A stretch of DNA of 34,017 nucleotides from Flavobacteriales bacterium (GTDB lineage: Bacteria > Bacteroidota > Bacteroidia > Flavobacteriales_E > Vicingaceae), in the NCBI GenBank assembly GCA_020635795.1, contig JACJZD010000008.1, positions 1 to 34,017 on the forward strand, in the 5' to 3' direction. Numbering within the stretch: the first letter of the stretch is position 1; every line of letters starts with the position of its first letter. The notes beneath the pieces are model-generated. The model made no database searches, was not told the DNA's origin, and saw nothing but the letters and a program-made list of their open reading frames with translations. Of this stretch, positions 1-7,097 are shown in pieces. Position numbers and translations under genes: made by a program.

Positions 1-447
1 GATACTGTTGGTTTAAACCAAATAAGTGGCGAGTTGGCTTACCAAAAATTAGAAAAACTAAAAATAATTGTACGTGGCGATTATTTTGATTACAGTCCTG
101 CAAACGAGTTAAAAGCTTGGCACAAACCTGATATGAAAATTTCGCTTTCGGGCATTTACGATTTAAGCGATAAAATTATTGTACGTACCGATTTGTTCTT
201 TATAAACAAACAATATGCAAAGGCATTTAGCAGCGTTACCGAAGCAAGTGGTGTAATTGTAACCACTGAAGAAGCCAAAGAATTAAAAGGCGTATTTGAT
301 GCCAATTTAGGCTTGGAATACCGCTATACCAAAAAGCTTTCTGCTTTTATCAACTTTAACAACATGGGTGCTGTACGTTACCAAAAGTTTGAAGATTACC
401 CAACTCAACGTTTTAACATTTTGGGTGGGTTAACGTATTCGTTTTAA
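1..447 (+). CDS. Outer-membrane beta-barrel protein, C-terminal part (TonB-dependent receptor-like), 5' truncated
   Basis: The reading frame is open from the first base of the window, so the gene begins upstream and only the last 148 codons are present. The visible part is built of alternating polar and hydrophobic stretches with aromatic girdle residues, and ends in an aromatic residue (LGGLTYSF). This is the usual beta-signal of an outer-membrane barrel recognised by the BAM complex. Phrases such as 'LGLEYRYTKKLSAFINFNN' resemble the last strands of TonB-dependent receptors or porin-like proteins of Bacteroidota. Substrate and exact family cannot be told from this fragment. No SusD-like partner follows; the next gene is unrelated. 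The barrel assignment is fairly sure, the receptor subtype is a guess. Confidence 0.75.
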   Translation, partial: DTVGLNQISGELAYQKLEKLKIIVRGDYFDYSPANELKAWHKPDMKISLSGIYDLSDKIIVRTDLFFINKQYAKAFSSVTEASGVIVTTEEAKELKGVFDANLGLEYRYTKKLSAFINFNNMGAVRYQKFEDYPTQRFNILGGLTYSF

Positions 448-525
448 ATATTATAAATTAATTGCTTTTTTTAGGTTATTTATAAAAAAAGTAAATGTAA
501 AAAGATTCAAAATAAAACCATAATT

Positions 526-1782
526 ATGACGGCTGTAGCAGGAATATTAAACAAACAAGGGGTTGCAATAGCTGCTGATAGTGCAGTTACTGTCAGTGGT
601 TTACAAAATAGAAAAGTATATAATTCTGCTAACAAAATTTTTACCCTTTCAAAATTTCACCCTGTAGGAATTGCTATCTACAATAATGCTCAATTTATGG
701 GTATTCCATGGGAAATTTTAATAAAAGAATATAGAAAAAACCTAGGGCAAAAAAGTTTCTCTAAACTTACTGAATACAAAGATGATTTTTTTCAATGGTT
801 AAAATTAAATGAATACTTTGCCGATGAGAAACAAGACGATTTTGTTTTGATAGATGTAATGTCGTTTGTTCAAGCAATTTTAAATGAAACATTAAAGAAA
901 AATAATGGGAAAAAAGAAAATCTTGAAAATAATTTCATCCAACTACTAAGTACCTACATAGCTAATGAAATTCCCAAACATAAGAAGATAGAAAGTCTAT
1001 CGAAATTGAATAAAAAAAATATCGAAACCAAACTATCGATATTCATGCCAAAAATAATCAATAGTTTAGAAACTCACACCTCGATTCAATTTAGTAAAGA
1101 TAAGATTGAACCTCTTTTAATTAACGCCTATTACGCCTATATTACCCACGATCAATTTATACAATTTACTGGGCTTATATTTACTGGCTATGGAGATAAA
1201 GAATTATTTCCACAACTATTACCTATAAATGTTTCTATTGTGATTGATGGGAATTTAAGATATAACCTCGATCACAACAAAATTGCTACCATTGGAAATA
1301 ATCAACATTCCTGTATAAGACCTTTCGCTCAAACTGATGTTATTGATACAATATTACAAGGAGTAAGTCCAGAGTTGAATCAATTATCAGCAAATGTCTT
1401 TGGAAATTTTATAAATGGTTTTATTAAAGAAATAAAATCTATAAAAGGTATGCCTTTGAATGTACAAAAACATTTGGAAACATTGAAAGCAGAAAATTAT
1501 GTAAACAAATATCAAAGTCAATTTAATACTATTGTAAGTCAAAAATATGTAAACCCTCTCATGGGAGCTGTCTCTCAATTATCTAAGGAAGACCTTGCTG
1601 AAATGGCTGAAAGTTTGGTCTATCTTACATATTTAAAAAGAAGATTTACAATGGCAGAAGAAAGTGTAGGTGGACCAGTTGATATAGCAGTGATTACAAA
1701 AGGAGATGGCTTTATTTGGATTAAAAGAAAACATTATTTTAATCCTGAGTTAAATCAACCATTTTTTCAAAAATATTTTTAA
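526..1782 (+). CDS. Proteasome-like N-terminal-threonine (Ntn) hydrolase, large uncharacterised form
   Basis: 418 residues. Directly after Met1 comes Thr2, and the run TAVAGILNKQGVAIAADS lines up with the start of 20S proteasome beta and HslV subunits. Counting from Thr2 as residue 1, an Asp falls at 17 within AADS, as in the family, and a Lys in NKIF falls at 36, close to the family's Lys33 after a short loop insertion. A hydrophobic strand with small residues (VGIAIYNNAQFMG) follows where the family has its glycine-rich strand. Near the C-terminus, SVGGPVDIAVI (about residues 380-390) resembles the last core strands with their Ser-Gly-Gly. Between the two ends lie roughly 300 residues, far more than in a 180-240 aa beta subunit, so there is a large insertion or extra domain. 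No propeptide is predicted: removal of Met1 alone would expose Thr2. A small ORF follows after 9 bases. No AAA+ unfoldase lies nearby. Substrate and partners are unknown. Visually it is more AT-rich than recJ. Confidence 0.75.
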   Translation: MTAVAGILNKQGVAIAADSAVTVSGLQNRKVYNSANKIFTLSKFHPVGIAIYNNAQFMGIPWEILIKEYRKNLGQKSFSKLTEYKDDFFQWLKLNEYFADEKQDDFVLIDVMSFVQAILNETLKKNNGKKENLENNFIQLLSTYIANEIPKHKKIESLSKLNKKNIETKLSIFMPKIINSLETHTSIQFSKDKIEPLLINAYYAYITHDQFIQFTGLIFTGYGDKELFPQLLPINVSIVIDGNLRYNLDHNKIATIGNNQHSCIRPFAQTDVIDTILQGVSPELNQLSANVFGNFINGFIKEIKSIKGMPLNVQKHLETLKAENYVNKYQSQFNTIVSQKYVNPLMGAVSQLSKEDLAEMAESLVYLTYLKRRFTMAEESVGGPVDIAVITKGDGFIWIKRKHYFNPELNQPFFQKYF

Positions 1783-1791
1783 CTTTGTACC

Positions 1792-2007
1792 ATGGAAGGA
1801 CTTTTAACCAATTCTAACTCATATTTTACATCTGAGGATAGTTTCTCACAAATCATTCTTGACGTAAGTTGTATTGAATCAAATATAAACAGCTCAAAAA
1901 AGACTATAGATATCTCAAAAGCTTCAATTGAGGAGTTAAGTTCTTTAATTGTGTCTGATATGATTTCCTCGGTAAAAAAAGATTTAGCTAAAATAGTTTC
2001 TAAATAA
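1792..2007 (+). CDS. Small Ser-rich protein downstream of the Ntn hydrolase
   Basis: A 71-residue ORF that starts 9 bases after the stop of the proteasome-like gene, which suggests co-transcription. It has 17 serines, no signal peptide, no membrane segment and no cysteine pair, and its C-terminal half looks helical and amphipathic (SKASIEELSSLIVSDMISSV). I do not recognise a family. It might be a partner, regulator or substrate of the upstream protein, but only the spacing supports this. It could also be a chance ORF; the length and tight spacing make a real gene somewhat more likely. Confidence 0.5.
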   Translation: MEGLLTNSNSYFTSEDSFSQIILDVSCIESNINSSKKTIDISKASIEELSSLIVSDMISSVKKDLAKIVSK

Positions 2008-2090
2008 TTTTTATTCTCTTAAATATTGAAGTTTTGGTATTTTTATAATACTGGAACTTAGCTTTTTTTGAATAAAACACCGATTATCAA

Positions 2091-3791
2091 ATGCGTTGGG
2101 AAGTAACAGAAAAATCGAACGAGGAAGCTATACAAAAGCTATCAGAAGAACTCAAAAACCTAACACCATCGTTAACTAACATTTTGATACAACGAGGTAT
2201 AAACTCCTTAAAAGAAGCCAAACATTTTTTTAGACCCGATTTAACACATACGCACAACCCTTTTTTAATGCAAGACATGGAAAAGGCGATAGAACGGATA
2301 GAAAAAGCCATTGCTAACAATGAAAAAATATTGGTTTTTGGTGATTACGATGTGGATGGAACCACTTCAGTAGCCTTGGTTTATTCTTATTTATCCAACT
2401 TCTACTCCAATTTGGGGTATTACATTCCAGATAGGTATGCCGAAGGTTATGGTATTTCCTTGCAAGGAATTGATTATGCAGAACAAAACAATTTTTCACT
2501 CATTATTGCCCTCGATTGTGGTATCAAAGCAATTGACAAAGTAGCATACGCCAACCAAAAAAACATTGATTTTATCATTTGCGACCATCACCAACCTAGC
2601 GACACTATTCCAAATGCAGTAGCTGTGTTAGACCCAAAACGAAGAGATTGCGACTACCCCTACAAAGAGCTTTCGGGTTGTGGTGTAGGTTTTAAACTGA
2701 TGCAAGCGTGGAGTATTAAAACGGGTAAAGACGAACAATTACTCAACAATTATTTAGATTTATTAGCCATCAGTATTTGTGCTGATATTGTTCCTATAAC
2801 TGGCGAAAACAGGGTTTATACGTATTTCGGTTTGCAAATCATTAACGAAAAACCTCGCCCAGGTGTTAAAGCCATGATAAATGTGGCTAAACTCAAAAAA
2901 GAATTAACTACCATGGATGTAGTTTTTACCATTGCACCACGAATTAATGCTGCTGGACGATTAGAATCTGGCAACAAAGCGGTAGAATTGTTGGTTTCCG
3001 AAAACGAAGAAGCCGCCACCGATTTTGGAGCAAACATCAACGATTTAAACACCGACCGAAAAGATATTGACAAACTGATTACTCAAGAAGCGTTACAAAT
3101 TATTGAGGATGACCAATACTTTGAACAAAAAAGAACAACCGTAGTTTACAAAAGCGATTGGCACAAAGGTGTGGTGGGCATTGTGGCTTCTCGTTTAATC
3201 GAAACCCATTATCGCCCAACCATAGTATTAACCGAATCGAACGGAAAAATTACAGGCTCGGCACGTTCGGTAAAAGATTTTGATTTGTACAACGCTATTG
3301 ATGCTTGTAGCGATTTGCTAGAACAATTTGGTGGGCACAAATACGCCGCAGGTTTAACCTTAAAACCAGAAAATTTAGCTGCGTTTTCAAGTAAGTTTAA
3401 TGAGGTGGTAACTGCTCAAATTGAGGATTACATGCTTATCCCACAAATAACAATTGACGACGAAATCAATTTATCGGAAATTGACCAAAAGTTTGTTCGA
3501 GTATTGAATCAATTTGGTCCTTTTGGACCGGGTAACATGCGACCAGTTTTTGTATCACACCAAGTTTTTTGTGATGAAAATGTTTACACCGTTGGCGAAA
3601 ATCATTTAAAAATGAATGTTTTTCAAGAGGATAATCCCAACCAAAAATTGGCTTGTATTGGTTTTAATTTAGGCGAATACAAAAACGAAATAGCGGCAGG
3701 AGTTCCATTTAGTATAGTGTATAACATTGAAGAAAATACTTGGAATGGAAATACTACTATTCAGCTGAACATTAAAGACATTAGGGTTTAA
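2091..3791 (+). CDS. recJ: Single-stranded-DNA-specific 5'-3' exonuclease RecJ
   Basis: 566 residues, the normal RecJ length. RecJ degrades single-stranded DNA from the 5' end in recombination repair, mismatch repair and base-excision repair, in the cytoplasm. The DHH phosphoesterase domain shows its metal-binding motifs: FGDYDVDGTTS (about residues 84-94) and CDHHQPSD (about 164-171), with LALDCG-type Asp residues between them. The DHHA1 domain carries FGGHKYAAGLTL (about 413-424), the substrate-binding motif. An OB-fold follows at the C-terminus (NQFGPFGPGNMRPVF onwards). The gene sits alone on the plus strand. Its stop codon lies in a palindromic repeat shared with the convergent neighbour. 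Identification is secure. Confidence 0.96.
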   Translation: MRWEVTEKSNEEAIQKLSEELKNLTPSLTNILIQRGINSLKEAKHFFRPDLTHTHNPFLMQDMEKAIERIEKAIANNEKILVFGDYDVDGTTSVALVYSYLSNFYSNLGYYIPDRYAEGYGISLQGIDYAEQNNFSLIIALDCGIKAIDKVAYANQKNIDFIICDHHQPSDTIPNAVAVLDPKRRDCDYPYKELSGCGVGFKLMQAWSIKTGKDEQLLNNYLDLLAISICADIVPITGENRVYTYFGLQIINEKPRPGVKAMINVAKLKKELTTMDVVFTIAPRINAAGRLESGNKAVELLVSENEEAATDFGANINDLNTDRKDIDKLITQEALQIIEDDQYFEQKRTTVVYKSDWHKGVVGIVASRLIETHYRPTIVLTESNGKITGSARSVKDFDLYNAIDACSDLLEQFGGHKYAAGLTLKPENLAAFSSKFNEVVTAQIEDYMLIPQITIDDEINLSEIDQKFVRVLNQFGPFGPGNMRPVFVSHQVFCDENVYTVGENHLKMNVFQEDNPNQKLACIGFNLGEYKNEIAAGVPFSIVYNIEENTWNGNTTIQLNIKDIRV

Positions 3792-3857
3792 ATCCCATCT
3801 CCAACTTCCCCTTGGGAAGAGAGTTTCCCCTCCTTTGGAGGGGTTAGGGGAGGATTT
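3790..3857. repeat. Palindromic intergenic repeat / bidirectional terminator between recJ and the flippase gene
   Basis: Two GC-rich hairpins lie inside an outer stem. CTTCCC(CTT)GGGAAG is at 3805-3819, and CCCCTCC(TTT)GGAGGGG is at 3827-3843. AAATCC at 3790-3795 pairs with GGATTT at 3852-3857. The GGGGTTAGGGGAGG segment is of a kind that recurs between genes in many Bacteroidota genomes (recollection, not checked here). The repeat overlaps the recJ stop (3789-3791) and the stop of the convergent gene (3844-3846). Confidence 0.7.
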
Positions 3858-4833
3858 CCCTTTTCTTATTGAACCTCGGTAATAAAATTGCAGCAGCTAA
3901 ACCACCAAGAATTAACATAACGGTTTGTCCTGTCCAAACTGCCCAACCAAAAGCGTAACCAGTACTTTCAGCAATACCATACAATGCTAAAACACTTGCC
4001 ATACCTAACGGATAAGCTCCAATTCCACCATTGGTAACTGTAATACTTATTCCACCAATTACAAAAGCGGTAATAATACCAGAAAACGGCACATTTTCGA
4101 TTGATGGTAAACTGTAAAAAGTAATGTAAAACATCACTACATACATCAACCAAATAAAAATGGTATGCCCAATAAACAACCACTTGTCTTTCATGGTTAC
4201 AATGGTTTTTAACCCCTCAAAAATACCTTGCAGAAACCCTCTTATTTTGAGTATGATTACGTTATTTGATTTTTTAAGTATGATAAATCCAACAATACCC
4301 CCAACAACCAATACACCTAAATAAATCAATATTTTTTGCAACGAGAATTTTTCCATTATTCCCATTTCAATCAAGTAGGCACTCAATTTTTCGAACTGTA
4401 AAAAAATGACCAAAAAGATAAAGGCTATTAATATCAACAAATCAGCTACACGCTCTGCAATTACAGTCCCCACTAATTTGTTAAAAGGAATATCTTCATA
4501 TTTTGCCATTAAACCACAACGCATAATTTCTCCGCTACGAGGAATACCCATGTTAGCAAAATAACCAATCATAACGGTATAAAATCCATTTAAAAAGTGA
4601 ACGTTATAACCCAATTCTTTCAGTGGGTATTTCCATCGCCAAGCTCTACTGGCATGGCTTAACAAACCAAACATTGCCGAGAGTACAATATAAAAATAAT
4701 TGGTTTCGCTAAAAGCAACTTTAATGTCGGAAATGTCTTGAGGCGTTAAATCTTTGTACACCATCCAAATTAAAAACACACCCAACCCCAGCGGAACGGT
4801 TATTTTTAAAAATGGAACGAGGTATTTTTTCAA
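3844..4833 (-). CDS. Lysylphosphatidylglycerol-synthase-type flippase-like membrane protein (UPF0104/YbhN family)
   Basis: 329 residues, almost entirely hydrophobic, with about eight predicted membrane segments. It has the family's conserved features: LLSHASRAWRW after the second segment, a polar GIPRSGEIMRC stretch, and VIAERVADLL. This is the membrane flippase domain seen alone in YbhN/AglD2-like proteins and fused to an aminoacyl transferase in MprF. No transferase domain is present here, so a lipid-translocating role is likely but the lipid is unknown. It starts 5 bases after the panD stop and is probably co-transcribed with panC and panD. The last residues (EILP) and the stop are encoded by the intergenic repeat. 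Confidence 0.85.
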   Translation of the reverse strand: MKKYLVPFLKITVPLGLGVFLIWMVYKDLTPQDISDIKVAFSETNYFYIVLSAMFGLLSHASRAWRWKYPLKELGYNVHFLNGFYTVMIGYFANMGIPRSGEIMRCGLMAKYEDIPFNKLVGTVIAERVADLLILIAFIFLVIFLQFEKLSAYLIEMGIMEKFSLQKILIYLGVLVVGGIVGFIILKKSNNVIILKIRGFLQGIFEGLKTIVTMKDKWLFIGHTIFIWLMYVVMFYITFYSLPSIENVPFSGIITAFVIGGISITVTNGGIGAYPLGMASVLALYGIAESTGYAFGWAVWTGQTVMLILGGLAAAILLPRFNKKREILP

Positions 4834-4838
4834 ACCTT

Positions 4839-5189
4839 TTATTTTAGTTTATTGGTGTTTTCGTTCGGAAAAATAAGCGTTGGCTTAAATTTCTTTGCTT
4901 CTTCAAAGTCTAAAATACAATAAGAAATAATGATGATAATATCGTTAACCGCAACTCTTCGGGCAGCTGGTCCGTTTAAGCAAATTCCACCAGAGCCACG
5001 AACACCTTTAATTACATAAGTTTCAATACGTTCGCCATTGTTAATGTTAACGATTTGAACTTTTTCACCTTCAATAATGTTTGATGCTTCCATCAAATCT
5101 TCATCAATGGTAATACTTCCAATATAGTTTAGGTCAGCCTCTGTAACTCTAACGCGGTGTATTTTCGATTTTAAAACGTGTACTTGCAT
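4839..5189 (-). CDS. panD: Aspartate 1-decarboxylase proenzyme (beta-alanine synthesis)
   Basis: 116 residues, the usual PanD length. PanD is a pyruvoyl enzyme that decarboxylates L-aspartate to beta-alanine, the amine partner used by PanC. The self-cleavage site Gly24-Ser25 is visible in ADLNYIGSITID; Ser25 becomes the pyruvoyl group. Other family marks are KIHRVRVTEADL at the N-terminus, the NGPAARRVAVNDIIIIISY core and the Tyr preceding the cleavage loop. It starts 12 bases after the panC stop and leads into the flippase gene, so panC-panD-flippase looks like one operon making pantothenate precursors. Identification is secure. Confidence 0.96.
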   Translation of the reverse strand: MQVHVLKSKIHRVRVTEADLNYIGSITIDEDLMEASNIIEGEKVQIVNINNGERIETYVIKGVRGSGGICLNGPAARRVAVNDIIIIISYCILDFEEAKKFKPTLIFPNENTNKLK

Positions 5190-5201
5190 AACGCGCCAAA
5201 A

Positions 5202-6038
5202 TTAAATAAATATTGTTACATTATCTATCAACCTTACATTTCCTACATGAACGGCAACAAAAACTACACAATATTCAGTTTCGTTCCAGTTATTTATAAG
5301 TTGAAGTGTGTTACCATCGGCAAAATCGATGTATTCCAATTCAATATTTTTAGCCGAAATTGCTTTTGAAAAATATGTTTTATGTTCTTCAATGGTGAAT
5401 TTTGAATAATGGGTTTTGATGTAGCTCAATGCCTCAAAAATAATTGCTGCATCTTGTTTTTGTTGAGTTGTAAGTCTTTCGTTACGTGAACTCATTGCCA
5501 AACCACTTGGCTCTCTTAAAATAGGGCATCCCACAATTTTAATTGGTAAACCCAACTGTTTGGTTAAAGCTTTTACAATAGCTACTTGCTGAAAATCTTT
5601 TTCACCAAAAAATGCCATTTGTGGTTTTATGATGTCAAAAAAACGTTCAATAACATTGGCTACTCCGTTAAAATGCCCAGGTCTATGCTCACCTTCCATT
5701 ACCTCAGCCAAACTTCCAAAATCAAACGATTTAAATGCTTTGTTTGGATACATTTCATCAACAGAAGGCAAAAAAAGCACATCACAAGCAACAGTTTCAA
5801 GCTTCGCAACATCTGCATCCACATTTCTTGGGTAATTGTCTAAATCTTCTTGTTTATTAAATTGAATAGGATTTACAAAAATGCTGCAAACGGTTACCTC
5901 TGTTTTTTGTCTCGACAATTCAATTAACGACAGATGCCCTTGGTGCAAAGCCCCCATAGTTGGGACAAAGCCAATCGTTTTATGCTTATTATCATTTAAG
6001 AATTGAGTTAATTCTTTAACCGTTTTGTAAATAAGCAT
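5202..6038 (-). CDS. panC: Pantothenate synthetase (pantoate-beta-alanine ligase)
   Basis: PanC joins pantoate and beta-alanine using ATP, the last step of vitamin B5 synthesis. The ATP-binding signature GFVPTMGALHQGHLSLI lies near the N-terminus, FGEKDFQQ in the middle, and the KMSKS-like AMSSRNERL loop after it. The start chosen is the Met of MLIYKTVKEL (278 aa), the position where family members begin. The frame stays open to an upstream ATG at 6066-6068 (288 aa), but those ten extra residues (MQSKKIKQAT) are not family-like. A TATTTTG sequence just upstream on this strand, a near-match to the -7 box, would put the transcript start near or after the upstream ATG. The gene is divergent from the GT5-like operon. 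Confidence 0.95.
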   Translation of the reverse strand: MLIYKTVKELTQFLNDNKHKTIGFVPTMGALHQGHLSLIELSRQKTEVTVCSIFVNPIQFNKQEDLDNYPRNVDADVAKLETVACDVLFLPSVDEMYPNKAFKSFDFGSLAEVMEGEHRPGHFNGVANVIERFFDIIKPQMAFFGEKDFQQVAIVKALTKQLGLPIKIVGCPILREPSGLAMSSRNERLTTQQKQDAAIIFEALSYIKTHYSKFTIEEHKTYFSKAISAKNIELEYIDFADGNTLQLINNWNETEYCVVFVAVHVGNVRLIDNVTIFI

Positions 6039-6112
6039 AGTAGCTTGTTTAATTTTTTTGGACTGCAAAATAAATAAATAATTCAGTAAACTGTTAAACT
6101 ATTTTAATTTGC

Positions 6113-6143
6113 TTGACTTGCACTCTAAAAATTAGTATCTTTG
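6113..6143 (+). promoter_or_regulatory. Bacteroidota-type promoter for the GT5-DUF4270-glmS operon
   Basis: A -7 box TATCTTTG lies at 6136-6143 and matches TAnnTTTG. A -33 TTG lies at 6113-6115 with a 20-base spacer. The predicted transcript start near 6150 leaves about 120 bases of leader before the ATG at 6271. Confidence 0.7.
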
Positions 6144-6166
6144 TGTTCAATTCATAAATTAAGATT

Positions 6167-6247
6167 ATGATTCATCACGTGTCAAAACATCGACACATAC
6201 AATTAGTGGATAAGCTCGGAACTACAACCGAGAATAACCATGTTTAA
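6167..6247 (+). CDS. Putative 26-codon leader ORF upstream of the GT5-like gene
   Basis: An ATG-started ORF fills most of the leader between the promoter and the GT5-like gene. It encodes 26 residues rich in histidine (five His, including His-His near the start and a SKHRH stretch) and ends ...TTTENNHV. Two hairpins lie inside it: GTGTC (6179-6183) with GACAC (6192-6196), and CTCGG (6215-6219) with CCGAG (6228-6232), each with an 8-base loop. This layout resembles a leader peptide or attenuator, but I know no family for it, and a chance ORF of this length is common. Its stop is 23 bases before the GT5 start. Confidence 0.4.
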   Translation: MIHHVSKHRHIQLVDKLGTTTENNHV

Positions 6248-6270
6248 CCCTCAACATCAATCAAATTCAT

Positions 6271-7095
6271 ATGAAAAAGAAGAAAGTATTATTTATTTCC
6301 CAAGAGATTACCCCTTATTTAGAAGAAAGTGAATTATCAAACGTAGGTAGATTTTTACCTCAAGGAATTCAGGAGGCTGGAAAAGAAATAAGAACTTTTA
6401 TGCCCAAATTTGGTTGTATAAACGAAAGAAGAAACCAATTGCACGAGGTTATTCGTTTGTCAGGAATGAATTTGATCATCAACGATACCGACCACCCTTT
6501 AATTATAAAAGTTGGCTCACTTCAACCAGCACGTATGCAGGTTTATTTTATTGATAGTGAAGATTTTTTTAATAGAAAAGGAACTACCAATTGCCACGAA
6601 ACAGGTAAGTTTTTTGAAGATAATGATGAAAGATCGATCTTTTTTGCTAGAGGTGTTCTAGAAACCGTTAAAAAATTGGGCTGGGTTCCAGATATTATTC
6701 ATTGTCATGGGTGGATGTCGAGCTTGGTACCTTTATACATCAAAACATCATACAGTAAAGACCCTATTTTTGAAAACGCAAAGGTTGTTTATTCATTATA
6801 CAATAACGACTTTGATAAATCGTTAGATAAAAACTTTGCTGAAAAAGCGATGATGGATGGAATTTCTGCTGAGGATGTTGCCGACTATAAAAAAACATCT
6901 TTTATTGACATTAATAAAGCTGCAATGAATGCTTCAGATGCAGTTGTTATGGGAAGTGAAAAAGTACACCCAGAATTAGAAAGTTATTTCAATAGTATTG
7001 ATAAACCAAAATTAAAACACCAAGATATGGAAACGTTTGTTCAGGCTCATTCTGAATTTTACGACGAAATATTAGAATCAGTATTACAAGATTAA
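6271..7095 (+). CDS. Glycogen/starch-synthase-like protein, N-terminal GT5 domain only
   Basis: 274 residues that align with the N-terminal Rossmann domain of glycogen synthase (start KKVLFISQEITPY, then PKFGCINERRNQLHEVIR, and DIIHCHGWMSSLVPLY at about 141-156). Full-length bacterial GlgA is near 480 aa with a second GT-B domain; that half is absent. The ADP-glucose motif KxGGL expected after the first strand is replaced by ESELSNVG, with no Lys and no Gly-Gly. The protein is therefore probably not an active glycogen synthase. Similar short proteins are, to my knowledge, common in Flavobacteriia beside DUF4270 and glmS, which argues for a retained, altered role rather than decay. It is followed after 2 bases by the DUF4270 gene. 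Confidence 0.8.
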   Translation: MKKKKVLFISQEITPYLEESELSNVGRFLPQGIQEAGKEIRTFMPKFGCINERRNQLHEVIRLSGMNLIINDTDHPLIIKVGSLQPARMQVYFIDSEDFFNRKGTTNCHETGKFFEDNDERSIFFARGVLETVKKLGWVPDIIHCHGWMSSLVPLYIKTSYSKDPIFENAKVVYSLYNNDFDKSLDKNFAEKAMMDGISAEDVADYKKTSFIDINKAAMNASDAVVMGSEKVHPELESYFNSIDKPKLKHQDMETFVQAHSEFYDEILESVLQD

Positions 7096-7097
7096 GA

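Noticed and set aside
465..491. CTTTTTTTA / TAAAAAAAG stem after the outer-membrane protein gene
   Set aside because: Nine paired bases but almost all A-T; such stems arise by chance in this AT-rich DNA and would be weak as a terminator.
1780..1787. TAACTTTG, a -7 box match just before the small Ser-rich ORF
   Set aside because: It overlaps the stop of the Ntn gene, has no TTG at the right distance, and would put the transcript start at or inside the ATG. Co-transcription with the upstream gene is simpler.
4839..4843. Idea that the flippase gene is unrelated to panD
   Set aside because: Only 5 bases separate them on the same strand, so co-transcription is likely even though the functions differ.
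6039..6068. Upstream ATG for panC giving ten more residues
   Set aside because: The extra residues (MQSKKIKQAT) do not fit the family start, and a likely -7 element sits just upstream, so the inner ATG is preferred.
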